Source: Paractinoplanes durhamensis
Lineage (GTDB): Bacteria > Actinomycetota > Actinomycetes > Mycobacteriales > Micromonosporaceae
Length of the DNA: 64,000 nucleotides
Direction: 5' to 3'
NCBI RefSeq assembly: GCF_016862175.1
Contig: NZ_BOML01000006.1
Coordinates: forward strand, 124,001-188,000
Shown here piece by piece: positions 49,496 through 58,491 of this stretch (within the stretch, counting starts at the first letter, position 1; every line of letters starts with the position of its first letter). A program made the position numbers and the translations under genes. The notes under the pieces were generated by a model. It was not told the origin of the DNA, did no database searches, and worked only from the letters and a program-made list of their open reading frames with translations.

Positions 49496-51031
49496 ATGCC
49501 CGATCGAAATCCACGCCGCTGGCTGATCCTCGGCGTGCTCTGCCTGAGCCTGCTCGTCGCCGTCATCGACAACATGGTGCTCAACATCGCCATCCCGTCG
49601 CTGATCCGCGACCTGGGCGCGAGCTCGTCCGACATCCAATGGATCATCGACTCCTACATCCTGGTTTTCGCCGGCCTGCTGCTGATCGCCGGCAGCATCT
49701 CCGACCGGTTCGGCCGCCGCCGTGGCCTGGTCATCGGCCTGACCGTCTTCGGGGGCGCCTCGGTGCTGGCCACCCTCTGCCAGACACCGGGTCAGCTGAT
49801 CGCGGTGCGCGGGCTGATGGGTGTGGGTGCCGCGTTCCTCATGCCGGGCACACTCTCGATCCTCACCACCGTCTTCGACGACGACGAACGCAAGAAGGCC
49901 ATCGCCATCTGGTCCTCGGTGCTGATGCTCGGCGCGCTCGGCGGCCCGGCCGCCGGTGGCGTTCTGCTGCAGCACTTCTGGTGGGGTTCGGTCTTCCTGA
50001 TGAACATCCCGATCGCTGTGCTCGGCATCGTGGCGGCACTCCTGATCATCCCGGAGTCGCGCGGTCCGGCCGGGCGGCCCGATGTGGTCGGCGCGCTGCT
50101 CTCGATGGTCGGCACGACCGCCCTGGTCTGGGGCGTGATCAATTCGGCCAAGGAGGGTTGGTCGGCGGCACAGACGGTCGGTGGATTCGTCGTCGCCGTG
50201 ATCGTGCTGGCGATGTTCGCCGTCTGGGAGCGCCGGGTGGCGGAGCCGATGCTGCCGCTGAGCCTGTTCCGCAACCGCAACTTCGCCGGCGCCAGCCTCT
50301 CGGTCGTGCTGCTGTCCTTCTCGGCCGGCGGCATGCTGCTCGCCCTGACCCAATACCTGCAGTTCGTTCTCGGGTTTGAGCCGGCGAAGGCCGGCCTCGC
50401 CTTCATCCCGATGATCGTCACCACGATGATCTGCAACGGCCTCGGCGTGGTCATCGACAAGAAGTTCGGCGCCCGTGTCGCGCTTACCGCCGGCCTGCTG
50501 CTCATGGCGGCCGGCTTCGGAGTGATCGCCTCGCTCGAGCCGGGCGACGGCTTCATCTACCTGGCCATCGCGATGGTCGTGATGGGGGCGGGCAGCGGTG
50601 TGGCCGGCCCGGCGGCCGTCGGGACGCTGCTCGGTGCGCTGCCGCCGGAGCGGGCCGGCGTCGGCTCGGCGGTCAACGACACCGTGCAGCAGGTCGGTGC
50701 GGCGCTGAGCGTGGCAGTGCTCGGCAGCGTTCTCGCCGCGGCATACCGGGCGTCGATGCCGTCCGACGTGGCCGGGCAGGCGCGGGAGTCGATCGGCGAT
50801 GCCCTGCGGATCGCGGCCCAGACCGGTGACGCGGCCCTGGCTCAACTCGCGAAGAACGCCTTTGTGGACGCTCTCTCACTCACTGCGCTGGTCGGCGTGG
50901 TGGGCGGGGTGGCAGCGGCCGTGGTCGCAGCCTCGATCCTGCGACCACAGCCACCCTCGGCCAGACCCGATCCCACTCCCGGCGAGCCGCCGGCGGTTCC
51001 CGATGCCGCAGCTGTCGCGGCCGAGCGTTGA
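49496..51031 (+). CDS. MFS drug exporter (DHA2, 14-span type)
   Basis: 511 residues with about 14 hydrophobic segments. Motif A is SDRFGRRRGLVIGL, and the first helix has the DHA2-typical VAVIDNMVLNIAIPSLIRDL. These proteins use the proton gradient to export drugs or antibiotics. ATG 49496 has GAGGGAAG upstream; an upstream frame beginning at 49409 would overlap the operators and is unlikely. Convergent with the GH3 gene across a shared hairpin. Confidence 0.92.
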   Translation: MPDRNPRRWLILGVLCLSLLVAVIDNMVLNIAIPSLIRDLGASSSDIQWIIDSYILVFAGLLLIAGSISDRFGRRRGLVIGLTVFGGASVLATLCQTPGQLIAVRGLMGVGAAFLMPGTLSILTTVFDDDERKKAIAIWSSVLMLGALGGPAAGGVLLQHFWWGSVFLMNIPIAVLGIVAALLIIPESRGPAGRPDVVGALLSMVGTTALVWGVINSAKEGWSAAQTVGGFVVAVIVLAMFAVWERRVAEPMLPLSLFRNRNFAGASLSVVLLSFSAGGMLLALTQYLQFVLGFEPAKAGLAFIPMIVTTMICNGLGVVIDKKFGARVALTAGLLLMAAGFGVIASLEPGDGFIYLAIAMVVMGAGSGVAGPAAVGTLLGALPPERAGVGSAVNDTVQQVGAALSVAVLGSVLAAAYRASMPSDVAGQARESIGDALRIAAQTGDAALAQLAKNAFVDALSLTALVGVVGGVAAAVVAASILRPQPPSARPDPTPGEPPAVPDAAAVAAER

Positions 51032-51042
51032 CGCCTGCTGTG

Positions 51043-51067
51043 CCCGGCCGGGGAGACCCCGACCGGG
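51043..51067. terminator. Bidirectional terminator between the MFS and GH3 genes
   Basis: An 11-bp stem with one mismatch (CCCGGCCGGGG/CCCCGACCGGG) and an AGA loop. A further outer 7-bp pair, ACGCCTG (51031-51037) and CAGGCGT (51084-51090), encloses it. It serves both convergent genes. Confidence 0.65.
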
Positions 51068-51089
51068 CGCCCTATCCAGACGACAGGCG

Positions 51090-53342
51090 TCAGGAGACGG
51101 TGAAGGAGCCGGTCAGGGGCAGGTCACGGGAGCTGGCGCCCACCTGCACCTGATAGCCACCGGCCGCCGCGTCCCACGCGTGCTTGGTGGTGTTCCAGAA
51201 GCCCAGCGGGTGATCCGGCGATGCCGCGTCGATCGTCAACTGCACCCGACTGCTCTGCCCAGGGCGCAGCGTGGCCTGGTCATATCCGACGAGACGCTTG
51301 CCCGGCTCGCCGGTGGCCGACGGCAGAGTGAGGTAGAGCTGCGGCGTGGCAGTTCCGGTGCGGGCGCCGGTGTTGCGTACGTCGAAGGTGACCGTCACCG
51401 TGCCCCGCGCGCTTTTCAGGTGCGGCGTGACCCGCAGGTTCTGGTAGGCGAAGCTGGTGTAGGACAGGCCGTAGCCGAACGGGAAGAGCGGCTCGATGCC
51501 CTGCGAGTCGTACCACTTGTAGCCGACCTTCAAGCCCTCGCTGTAGCTGACCTGCCGGATCGCGGTGCTGCCGGCGGGCCGGGTGGTCGACCCGTCGGCG
51601 AAGGTGCCCGGGTATTGAGCCGGAGTGTTCGTCGGAGTGTCGGACAGCGACTTCGGGAAGGTCATCGGGAGCCGGCCGGTGAAGTCAGCATCGCCGTAGA
51701 GCAACCGGGCCAGGGCGGTGCCCTGCTGGTCACCCGGATACCAAGCCTGCACGACACCCTTGACGTTCGCGAGCCAGGGCATCGTGGTGGCCGTGCCGGT
51801 CTCGAGCACGACGATCGTGTTCGGGTTGGCGGCCGCCACGGCGGCGATCAGGTTGTCACCGTTGCCGTCCAGCGCCAGGGTGGCGCGGTCGGCGAATTCG
51901 CCCTGTTTCGCGTACCCGAAGACCACCGCGACATCGGCGTCTCGCGCAACCGACGCCGCCGCGGCCGGGTCCGCGCCGCTGTCATAAGAGATGGTCTGGC
52001 CGGCCGGCGTTGCCCGAGCGGTGATCGCGTCGAGCGGCGCCACCGGGTTGGGGCAAGCCACCGAGGTGCCGCGACCCTCCGCGCAGACCGTGCCCGCGCT
52101 GACTCCGCCGGTGGGCGTGTTCGACGCCGTCTGCCCGATCACCGCGACCTTCTTGCCGCGACCGGCCAGCGGCAGGACCGATCCGTCGTTCTTCAGCAGC
52201 ACCGAGCCGCGCTCGGCGACGGCCTGCGCGACCGCCTTGTTGGCCGCGGTCGAGGTGCTGGTCGACGGCACGGTCGGCAACGGGTGATCGAAGAGACCCG
52301 CGGTGAGGTAAGCGCGCACCACCCGCAGGGCCGCCGCGTCGATCTGCGCCGTCGTGACCTGGCCCGCGTCGAGTGCGGCCTCGATGTTCGCCGGGGTGTA
52401 GAAACGCGGCCGGTTCAGCTCCTGGTCCAGGCCACCGACCAGGGACGGGCCGGTCGAATGCACCGAACCAAAGTCGGAGACGATGTAACCGTCGAAGCCC
52501 GCCTCGCCCTTGAGCAGGGTGTTCTGGATCTGGTTCTCGCAGGCCCAGACGCCGTTGACCTGGTTGAACGAGCACATCACGCCGCCCGGGGCGCTTTTGC
52601 TGACGGTGATCGCGAAGGGCAGGTCGTAGACCTCGCGCAGCGTGCGGCCGTCCATGTTGGACGAATTCGTCTGCCGGTCGAGCTCCTGCTCGTTGGCGAT
52701 GTAGTGCTTGAGCACGGCCATCACCGGCTGTTTCGGGTTGCCGCGCTGGATGCCGTTGGTCTGTGCGGCGGCCAGGTTGCCGCTGAGCAGCGAATCCTCT
52801 CCGAGGTACTCCGGGGTGCGGCCGGCCAGCGGGGTGCGGGAACTGGACACGCCCGGTGCGAGCAGGACGTTCTTGCCGGCCCGGAAGGCTTCGTCGGCCT
52901 GGGTCTTGCCTTTGACGTACGCGAGGTCGTCGCTCCAGGCGGCGGCGAGGGCGAGTTGCGCCGGGAAGACGGTCACGCCGACGGGGCCGCGTACGTAGTC
53001 GGGGCCGTCGGCGTAGACGACGGTCGGGGTGCACGGGACCTGGACGGGGTAGGTCACGCCGCCGAAGGTGGTCTGGGTGGGCGAGTTGGCGGACTGCTCG
53101 TCGAGCCAGCGCAGCTTCTGGCCGAGGGTGCTGCGTGCCAGCAGCAGCTTGGCTCGCTGGTCCGGCGATTTGCGGGTGTCCATCCATGGGCAGTTGGACG
53201 GGTAAGTACTGCTCGCGCCGGTCGCGCGGGGTAGGCCGGCGGCCGGTATGCCCGGGCCGGTGGCGAGCAGGGTGCCTAGTGCGATGGCGGAACCCAGGAC
53301 GGTGCTGATTCGGTGAGGTCTCGACGGCTTGAAACGATTCAC
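51090..53342 (-). CDS. Secreted GH3-family beta-glycosidase
   Basis: 750 residues. Signal peptide (HRISTVLGSAIALGTLLATG), then the GH3 N-terminal barrel (VKHYIAN-type KHYIANEQELDRQTN; nucleophile Asp in GYIVSDFGSVHS), the GH3 C-terminal domain (GSVLLKNDGSVLPLAGRGKK) and a final FN3-like domain (YGLSYTSFAYQNL onward). Members cleave terminal beta-glucose or xylose from oligosaccharides outside the cell. GTG 53342 has AGGAGG 8 bases upstream. No sugar transporter is adjacent. The exact sugar specificity cannot be told. Confidence 0.92.
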   Translation of the reverse strand: MNRFKPSRPHRISTVLGSAIALGTLLATGPGIPAAGLPRATGASSTYPSNCPWMDTRKSPDQRAKLLLARSTLGQKLRWLDEQSANSPTQTTFGGVTYPVQVPCTPTVVYADGPDYVRGPVGVTVFPAQLALAAAWSDDLAYVKGKTQADEAFRAGKNVLLAPGVSSSRTPLAGRTPEYLGEDSLLSGNLAAAQTNGIQRGNPKQPVMAVLKHYIANEQELDRQTNSSNMDGRTLREVYDLPFAITVSKSAPGGVMCSFNQVNGVWACENQIQNTLLKGEAGFDGYIVSDFGSVHSTGPSLVGGLDQELNRPRFYTPANIEAALDAGQVTTAQIDAAALRVVRAYLTAGLFDHPLPTVPSTSTSTAANKAVAQAVAERGSVLLKNDGSVLPLAGRGKKVAVIGQTASNTPTGGVSAGTVCAEGRGTSVACPNPVAPLDAITARATPAGQTISYDSGADPAAAASVARDADVAVVFGYAKQGEFADRATLALDGNGDNLIAAVAAANPNTIVVLETGTATTMPWLANVKGVVQAWYPGDQQGTALARLLYGDADFTGRLPMTFPKSLSDTPTNTPAQYPGTFADGSTTRPAGSTAIRQVSYSEGLKVGYKWYDSQGIEPLFPFGYGLSYTSFAYQNLRVTPHLKSARGTVTVTFDVRNTGARTGTATPQLYLTLPSATGEPGKRLVGYDQATLRPGQSSRVQLTIDAASPDHPLGFWNTTKHAWDAAAGGYQVQVGASSRDLPLTGSFTVS

Positions 53343-53734
53343 TTGCCAGCCTCCTAATCGACCCCGATCCGGGAATGGACACGGGGTGCGGCGGTCGCGA
53401 TCGAGAGAAGGGGAAGTCCGATTAACCCAATGTCATCGACTTGTTTCTGATCGATGAACTGGCCCGATCATGCGTCCGCCACGGCGGCCGGACGTAGTCC
53501 AATGTGCACCGGCGTTAGCACGAAACTCACCTGGAGGCGCTTCCCATGAGGAGTCCCGTCGGGAGTTTTTGCAGGTGGGTGCGGCCGCGCAGCCACGTCT
53601 TTCGGATCGGAGTTAGCAGCGCCGCAGCGGAAAGGACATCGGGGACATCAGTCACGCTTCGCGCCCCGACCACCGCCGCGGCCGGTTATCCACAGGCCAA
53701 GTCGATCTTCGAACGGATGTACTAACATCGCCTT
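53343..53734. other. Divergent intergenic region with DnaA-box and SOS-box-like sequences
   Basis: 392 bases. It holds one exact DnaA-box consensus TTATCCACA (53686-53694) and an imperfect SOS-like box TCGAAC-GGAT-GTACTA (53709-53724) over the AlkB promoter. A 59-codon frame (53546-53725) begins near a GGAGG but overlaps the alkB promoter and shows no family traits, so it is not called. The rest has nothing I recognise. Confidence 0.5.
53723..53728 (+). promoter_or_regulatory. -10 box of a leaderless promoter for the AlkB-like gene
   Basis: TAACAT, 6 bases before ATG 53735. The SOS-like half-site GTACTA overlaps it, so a LexA-type repressor bound there would block transcription. Confidence 0.5.
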
Positions 53735-54370
53735 ATGAGCAGCAACTACCAGCCTTCGATGCTTGATCTCATGGCCGGGCCGGCGCCGGTCCTCGAGCCG
53801 CTCGCTGATCGGCTCGTCCGCCACCGGCTGACGGCTGGAGCGTGGGTCGATGTACTGCCCGGGTGGTTACAGGGCTCCGACGAGGTCTTCGAAACGCTGC
53901 TCGGCATCGACTGGCGCGCCGACCGCCGGCAGATGTGGGACAACGTCGTCGACGTTCCGCGGCTGCTCCGCTGGTTCGGCGGCGAGGAGCAGCTGCCGCA
54001 TCCCGCGCTCACCGAGGCGAAAGCCGCGCTGTCCGCGCACTACGCCGACGAGTTGGGCGAAGAGTTCGTCACCGCCGGCATGTGCCTCTACCGCGACGGC
54101 CGCGACAGCGTGGCCTGGCACGGCGACACACTCGGCCGCTCGGCCCGCCACGACACCATGGTCGCCATCCTGTCGCTGGGCTCCCCACGCCAGCTCTCCC
54201 TGCGACCTCGCGCGGGCGGCCACGACACGCTGCGCTTTCCGCTAGGCCACGGCGACTTGATCGTCATGGGCGGCTCCTGCCAGCGCACCTGGGAGCACGC
54301 GATTCTCAAGACCGCAAAGCCGGTGGGTCCGCGAATAAGCGTCCAGTTCCGCCCGTTCAACGTGGCCTGA
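53735..54370 (+). CDS. AlkB-like 2-oxoglutarate/Fe(II) dioxygenase
   Basis: 211 residues. Iron ligands His129 and Asp131 (WHGDTLG) and His188 (TWEHAI); 2-oxoglutarate-binding Arg200 and Arg206 (GPRISVQFR). The long DTMVAILSLGSPRQLSLRPR segment is typical of AlkB proteins, which oxidatively remove methyl groups from damaged DNA or RNA. A SOS-like box overlaps its promoter. It is followed by an unusual T-poor spacer rather than an operon partner. Confidence 0.88.
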   Translation: MSSNYQPSMLDLMAGPAPVLEPLADRLVRHRLTAGAWVDVLPGWLQGSDEVFETLLGIDWRADRRQMWDNVVDVPRLLRWFGGEEQLPHPALTEAKAALSAHYADELGEEFVTAGMCLYRDGRDSVAWHGDTLGRSARHDTMVAILSLGSPRQLSLRPRAGGHDTLRFPLGHGDLIVMGGSCQRTWEHAILKTAKPVGPRISVQFRPFNVA

Positions 54371-55186
54371 CAACGGACGACCGGGCGCGAGGAAGGCCCG
54401 GAGCCGACAGGACGCGGGTCGGGCGGACGCAGGACAAGAGCCGCGCGGACACGCGTGACGGACACGCGGTAGGCGACCACGGTCGCAGCACAGCAAAACG
54501 GGAGACGACCAGGTCCGGACGAACGCAGTGCCGACCCGGCGCTGACATCCGAGAGGCGCGAGGCAAGCACGCGACGCTGGCACGTGACGGACACACCGAA
54601 CGCGCGGGGTCACAGACCAGGCGCACGACGAACGCGCAGCAACTGCGCGGAAACGCGCACGGGTTCGGCACGCGAGGCTGCCCTCCCGCACGGGGGTGCG
54701 ACGCACGCCGCATGGCGACGCGGCACGAGCCGCAGGGCAGGCGTAACGCCAAACCGCAGGGCGGACGCGGCGTGAGTAACGGGCCCGGCGCAACGCGAGG
54801 CGCGCGGCAAGCGCGACGCGGACCGCCGGGTCGGCGCGACCCCGATAGGACGGGCGCAGGGCGCGGCGCGAGCCGCAGGGCGCGGCGCGAGGACGCGGCG
54901 CGAGGACGCGGCGCGAGGACGCGGCGCGAGGACGCGGCGCGAGGACGCGGCGCGAGGACGCGGGATGGCCGGGTGCGGGCGGGCGCCGCACGGGTGCATT
55001 CGGGTGGCCGGTGGGGCGGGCGGGCCGGGGCTCCGGGGTGTGTTAGCAGGGGTCTTTTTGGGGCCGGTTACGGACGAGTAACGACTTTGTTGACGTGGGT
55101 GGCTAAGAAGTTACACTCCCAGTGTAAATAGTTGACCTTCATTCCCTCCACTCAGGACATCCGTCGGTCCGGCCATGAGGTGACCT
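54371..55186. other. T-depleted, GAC/GCG-rich spacer
   Basis: About 815 bases without a credible gene. In 54361-54960 the plus strand has 120 A but only 25 T in 600 bases (my count). Its open frames encode only Arg/Ala/Pro/Cys-rich, featureless proteins. It includes 13-bp tandem repeats (54885-54962). The last 150 bases return to normal composition and should hold the promoter of the ABC operon: a TTGACC at 55132-55137 is a possible -35 element. Confidence 0.55.
54885..54962. repeat. Six copies of a 13-bp tandem repeat
   Basis: The unit GGCGCGAGGACGC repeats every 13 bases, with GAGGAC cores at 54889, 54902, 54915, 54928, 54941 and 54954, all identical. Immediately upstream are two degenerate longer copies, GCAGGGCGCGGCGCGAG. 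The period is not a multiple of three. There are no spacers, so it is not a CRISPR array. Confidence 0.9.
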
Positions 55187-55894
55187 TTGTCAACGCACGC
55201 TGACCAGGGACTTTCCCTTCATCACATCACCGTTCGCTTTGGTGGGCTTCTTGCTCTTGACGATGTTTCGCTTCGGGTTCCGCCTGGGCGCGTTGTTGGG
55301 GTGATCGGGCCCAACGGGGCCGGCAAGACGACGCTCTTCAATGTGATCTGCGGGTTTGCCGTTGCCCAGTCGGGGGCTATCGCGCTCGACGGGAAGCCGT
55401 TTCGGCCTCGGCCGCACCATCTCAGCCGGCATGGCATCGCCCGGACTCTGCAAGGCGTCGGGCAGTTCAACGGGATGACCGTGCTGGAGAACGTTCTGGT
55501 GGGGATTCGTGGGGGCCGGGCTACCGAAGAAGCCGCCTACGAAGCGCTCGAGCGGTGCGGGGTCAGCGAGTTTGCGGGGGCGTACCCGGCATCGCTTCCT
55601 TACGCCAAGCGCAAGCGGGTCGAGTTGGCTCGGGCACTCGCCTCTCGGCCCCGGATTCTCATGCTCGACGAACCGGCCGGTGGGCTCGACAGTGAAGAGA
55701 TCGACTGGCTGGCGGAGCTGATCCGGACGGTGGAGACCACCGTTCTGCTGGTGGAGCACCACATGGATCTGGTCATGTCGGTCTGCGACGAGATCCTGGT
55801 GCTTGATTTCGGCAAGCCGATCGCGCTCGGGTCGCCCGGCGAGATCCGGGGCAACGAGAAGGTCGCCGAGGCCTATCTGGGGACGGCCGCATGA
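55187..55894 (+). CDS. Branched-chain-amino-acid-type ABC ATPase (LivG-like)
   Basis: 235 residues. Walker A GPNGAGKTT (43-51), signature region LPYAKRKRVELARAL, Walker B ILMLDEPAGGLD and switch VEHHMD. The LivG-type signature replaces LSGGQ, as expected. The start is TTG 55187, with GAGGTGA four bases upstream; no ATG or GTG fits. It energises uptake through LivH/LivM-like permeases encoded downstream. Stop and the next start overlap (ATGA). Confidence 0.92.
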   Translation: MSTHADQGLSLHHITVRFGGLLALDDVSLRVPPGRVVGVIGPNGAGKTTLFNVICGFAVAQSGAIALDGKPFRPRPHHLSRHGIARTLQGVGQFNGMTVLENVLVGIRGGRATEEAAYEALERCGVSEFAGAYPASLPYAKRKRVELARALASRPRILMLDEPAGGLDSEEIDWLAELIRTVETTVLLVEHHMDLVMSVCDEILVLDFGKPIALGSPGEIRGNEKVAEAYLGTAA

Positions 55895-56595
55895 GCGCGC
55901 TCCTCGAGGTCGAAGGTCTCACCGCGGGGTATGGCGCGGCGGCCGTGCTGCACGACGTCAGTCTCAGCGTGCGGACCAAGCAGATCGTGGCAGTGCTCGG
56001 GGCGAACGGGGCCGGCAAGACGACGCTTCTGCGGGCTCTTTCCGGGTTGTTGCCGGCCGAGCGGGGGCGGGTCGTCTTCGACGGGCTCGACCTTCGTGGG
56101 GTGAAGGTCGAGCGGATGGTTCGGCACGGCATCGCGCACGTTCCGGAGGGGCGTGGCGTGGTCACCGAGCTGACCGTGGACGAAAACCTGCGGCTGGGCA
56201 GCCTGTGGCGCAAACCGCGGCCGAGCAACGACGGGATCTACGAGCTCTTCCCGGCGTTGGCCCGGCGCCGGGATCACCTCGGGCATCAGCTGTCCGGTGG
56301 GGAGCGGCAGATGCTGGCGATCGGCCGGGCGCTCGCCGCCGAGCCGCGGTTGTTGCTGCTCGACGAGCCGTCGCTGGGGCTGGCTCCGAAGATCACCGCG
56401 CAGATCATGGCGCTGCTGCGGGACCTGCGGGATCGAACCGGACTGGCCGTGCTGCTGGTCGAGCAGAACGTGCGCAGCGCACTGTCCGTGGCCGACGAGG
56501 GCCTGGTCCTGTCGCTGGGCCGGGTGGTCTCCCGCAACGACGCGGCGACGCTGGCCGGCGACGCCGATCTCCGGCACGCCTACCTGGGGTTTTGA
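55891..56595 (+). CDS. Branched-chain-amino-acid-type ABC ATPase (LivF-like)
   Basis: 234 residues. Walker A GANGAGKTT, a textbook LSGGERQMLAIGRAL signature, Walker B LLLLDEPSLGLAP and VEQNVR. LivF pairs with LivG as a heterodimer of ATPases. Starts within the stop codon of the LivG-like gene. Confidence 0.93.
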   Translation: MSALLEVEGLTAGYGAAAVLHDVSLSVRTKQIVAVLGANGAGKTTLLRALSGLLPAERGRVVFDGLDLRGVKVERMVRHGIAHVPEGRGVVTELTVDENLRLGSLWRKPRPSNDGIYELFPALARRRDHLGHQLSGGERQMLAIGRALAAEPRLLLLDEPSLGLAPKITAQIMALLRDLRDRTGLAVLLVEQNVRSALSVADEGLVLSLGRVVSRNDAATLAGDADLRHAYLGF

Positions 56596-56596
56596 C

Positions 56597-57475
56597 ATGG
56601 ACAGGTTTCTGTACCTGACGTTCGACGGGCTCAGCCGCGGGGCGATCTACGCGGCGTTCGCGCTGGCCCTGGTGCTGATCTGGCGGGCGGCCCGGATCGT
56701 GAACTTCGCGCAGGGTGCGATGGCGGTGGCGGCCGCGTACGCCGGTTATTCGGTGACGAATGCGACCGGCTCGTACTGGCTGGGGTTCATCACCGCGGTG
56801 GCGGGTGGGCTGCTGCTGGGCGCCGCGGTCGAGCGGGTGGTGATGCGGTTCGTCGACCATTCGTCGCCGCTGAACGGGGTGGTGGTGGCGCTCGGGCTGG
56901 TGCTGATCATCCAGGGCGTGCTGGGGATGATCTACGGCAACGAGTTCCGGCCGGCCCAGGCGCCGTTCAGCCGGGATGCGTTCCAGATCGGCGGCGTCGC
57001 CCTGCTCTCGCGGTACGACCTGTTCGTCTTTGCCGCGGTGGGCACGGTGGTCGCCCTCCTCACGCTTCTTTTCACCCGTACGCCCACGGGGCTGCGGATG
57101 CGCGCGGCCGCGTTCGCCCCGGACGTCTCCCGGCTGCTGGGCGTGCCGGTCGGCGGCATGTTGACGCTGGGCTGGGCGCTGGCGGCGGCGGTCGGTTCGC
57201 TGGCCGGGATGCTGGTCGTCCCGACCGAGCTGGGCCTGCACCCGAACGCGATGGATCTGCTGTTCATCTCGGCGTTCACGGCGGCGGTCCTCGGCGGCCT
57301 GGACAGCCCGGTCGGCGCGGTGGTCGGTGGCCTGGTCGTGGGCCTGCTGCTGGCCTACGTGAGCGGCTACCTGGGCGCCACGGTCGCCCCCATGGCGGTC
57401 CTGATCCTGCTCGTGGTCGTGCTGCTCGGCCGGCCCGACGGGCTGTTCTCGAAAGCGAAGGCGAGGACCGCATGA
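56597..57475 (+). CDS. Branched-chain-amino-acid-type ABC permease (LivH-like)
   Basis: 292 residues with about eight hydrophobic spans. The conserved LivH features NFAQGAM, VLGGLDSPVGAVVGGLVVGL and the end VLLGRPDGLF are present. ATG 56597 comes 1 base after the LivF stop. Together with LivM it forms the channel. Confidence 0.92.
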   Translation: MDRFLYLTFDGLSRGAIYAAFALALVLIWRAARIVNFAQGAMAVAAAYAGYSVTNATGSYWLGFITAVAGGLLLGAAVERVVMRFVDHSSPLNGVVVALGLVLIIQGVLGMIYGNEFRPAQAPFSRDAFQIGGVALLSRYDLFVFAAVGTVVALLTLLFTRTPTGLRMRAAAFAPDVSRLLGVPVGGMLTLGWALAAAVGSLAGMLVVPTELGLHPNAMDLLFISAFTAAVLGGLDSPVGAVVGGLVVGLLLAYVSGYLGATVAPMAVLILLVVVLLGRPDGLFSKAKARTA

Positions 57476-58491
57476 CCATGGTGTCGGCGCCCAAAAAAGT
57501 CGCGATAAGCCGAAAAAAGCGACAACGGATCAGCCCGCTACTGGTCGTCATCCCGGCCGCCGCCCTGATTCTCGCTCTGACCTATGCTCTGCCGCCGTTC
57601 CGGAACTATCAGCTGGCGACGGTCGGCGCCTACCTCTGCGTGACCGCCGGACTGACCGTCCTCACCGGACTCAACGGGCAGCTCTCGCTGGGGCACGGCG
57701 CGCTGATGGCCACCGGCGCCTACACGCTCGCGCTGATGCAGAACCGCTTCAACCTGCTGGTGGCCGGCATCGTGGTGGCGGTCCTGGTCACGACCGTGGT
57801 GGGCGCGGTCATCGGGCTGGCGGCGGCGCGCCTCCGCGGGCCCTACCTGGCCGGGCTCACGCTGGCGGTCGCGGTCGTGGTCCCGTCGATCGCCAGCACC
57901 TTCGACGAGACGTTCAACAGCGATCAGGGCCTCACCGTCGCCCTCGAGCCGCCGCCCGACGCGATCACCGTCGAGCAGTGGCAGGCCTGGGTCTGCTGGG
58001 GGGCCGCGCTGGTCACGGTGCTGCTCCTGGCCTACCTGATTCGCGGCCGGTTCGGTCGTGACCTGCGCGCGGTGCGCGACGACGAGACGGCGGCCAAGCT
58101 CGCCGGGATCGGCGTAGCCCGTACCCAAGTCTTGGCCTTTGTGGTCTCGGCGGCTTGCGCCGGTCTGGCCGGTGCCCTCTTCGCCGTGCTGGCGCAGAGC
58201 GTCTCCCCCGGTGCCTTTCCGCTCACGCTGTCGCTGTTCCTGCTGATGGCGATCGTGATCGGCGGCCTCGGCCGGCTGGTCGGGGCGCTGATCGGGGCGG
58301 TGCTGCTGGTGGCGCTGCCGTCGTTCGCGCAGTCGATCGCCGAGAGCTCCGGCTCGGTGCGGCTGGAGGGCAACCTCGCGCTGACGTTCTTCGGCGTCGT
58401 CCTCGTCGTCGTCATGCTCGCCGCCCCCGGTGGCCTGACTTCCCTCACCAACCTAAGAATCCGCCGCAAAAGTCAGAAAGGCCGCAAATGA
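57472..58491 (+). CDS. Branched-chain-amino-acid-type ABC permease (LivM-like)
   Basis: 339 residues. Family marks: LTGLNGQLSLGHGALMATGA, RGRFGRDLRAVRDDETAAKL and IGGLGRLVGALIGAVLLVAL. The 25-residue N-terminus is basic (KKVAISRKKRQR). ATG overlaps the LivH stop by 4 bases. Confidence 0.92.
   Translation: MTMVSAPKKVAISRKKRQRISPLLVVIPAAALILALTYALPPFRNYQLATVGAYLCVTAGLTVLTGLNGQLSLGHGALMATGAYTLALMQNRFNLLVAGIVVAVLVTTVVGAVIGLAAARLRGPYLAGLTLAVAVVVPSIASTFDETFNSDQGLTVALEPPPDAITVEQWQAWVCWGAALVTVLLLAYLIRGRFGRDLRAVRDDETAAKLAGIGVARTQVLAFVVSAACAGLAGALFAVLAQSVSPGAFPLTLSLFLLMAIVIGGLGRLVGALIGAVLLVALPSFAQSIAESSGSVRLEGNLALTFFGVVLVVVMLAAPGGLTSLTNLRIRRKSQKGRK

Noticed and set aside
53686..53694. DnaA box as a replication origin
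   Set aside because: A single box without a cluster, AT-rich unwinding region, dnaA or dnaN nearby; an isolated match is expected by chance.
53546..53725. 59-codon frame before the AlkB-like gene with a GGAGG nearby
   Set aside because: It overlaps the alkB promoter, has no protein features, and the RBS match may be chance.
54885..54962. Possible CRISPR array
   Set aside because: Direct 13-bp repeats are contiguous, with no spacers and no cas genes.
54242..54991. Minus-strand frame of about 250 codons in the T-poor spacer
   Set aside because: Arg/Ala/Cys-rich, overlaps the end of the AlkB gene, is open only because T (A on its strand) is scarce, and contains the 13-bp repeats out of codon phase.
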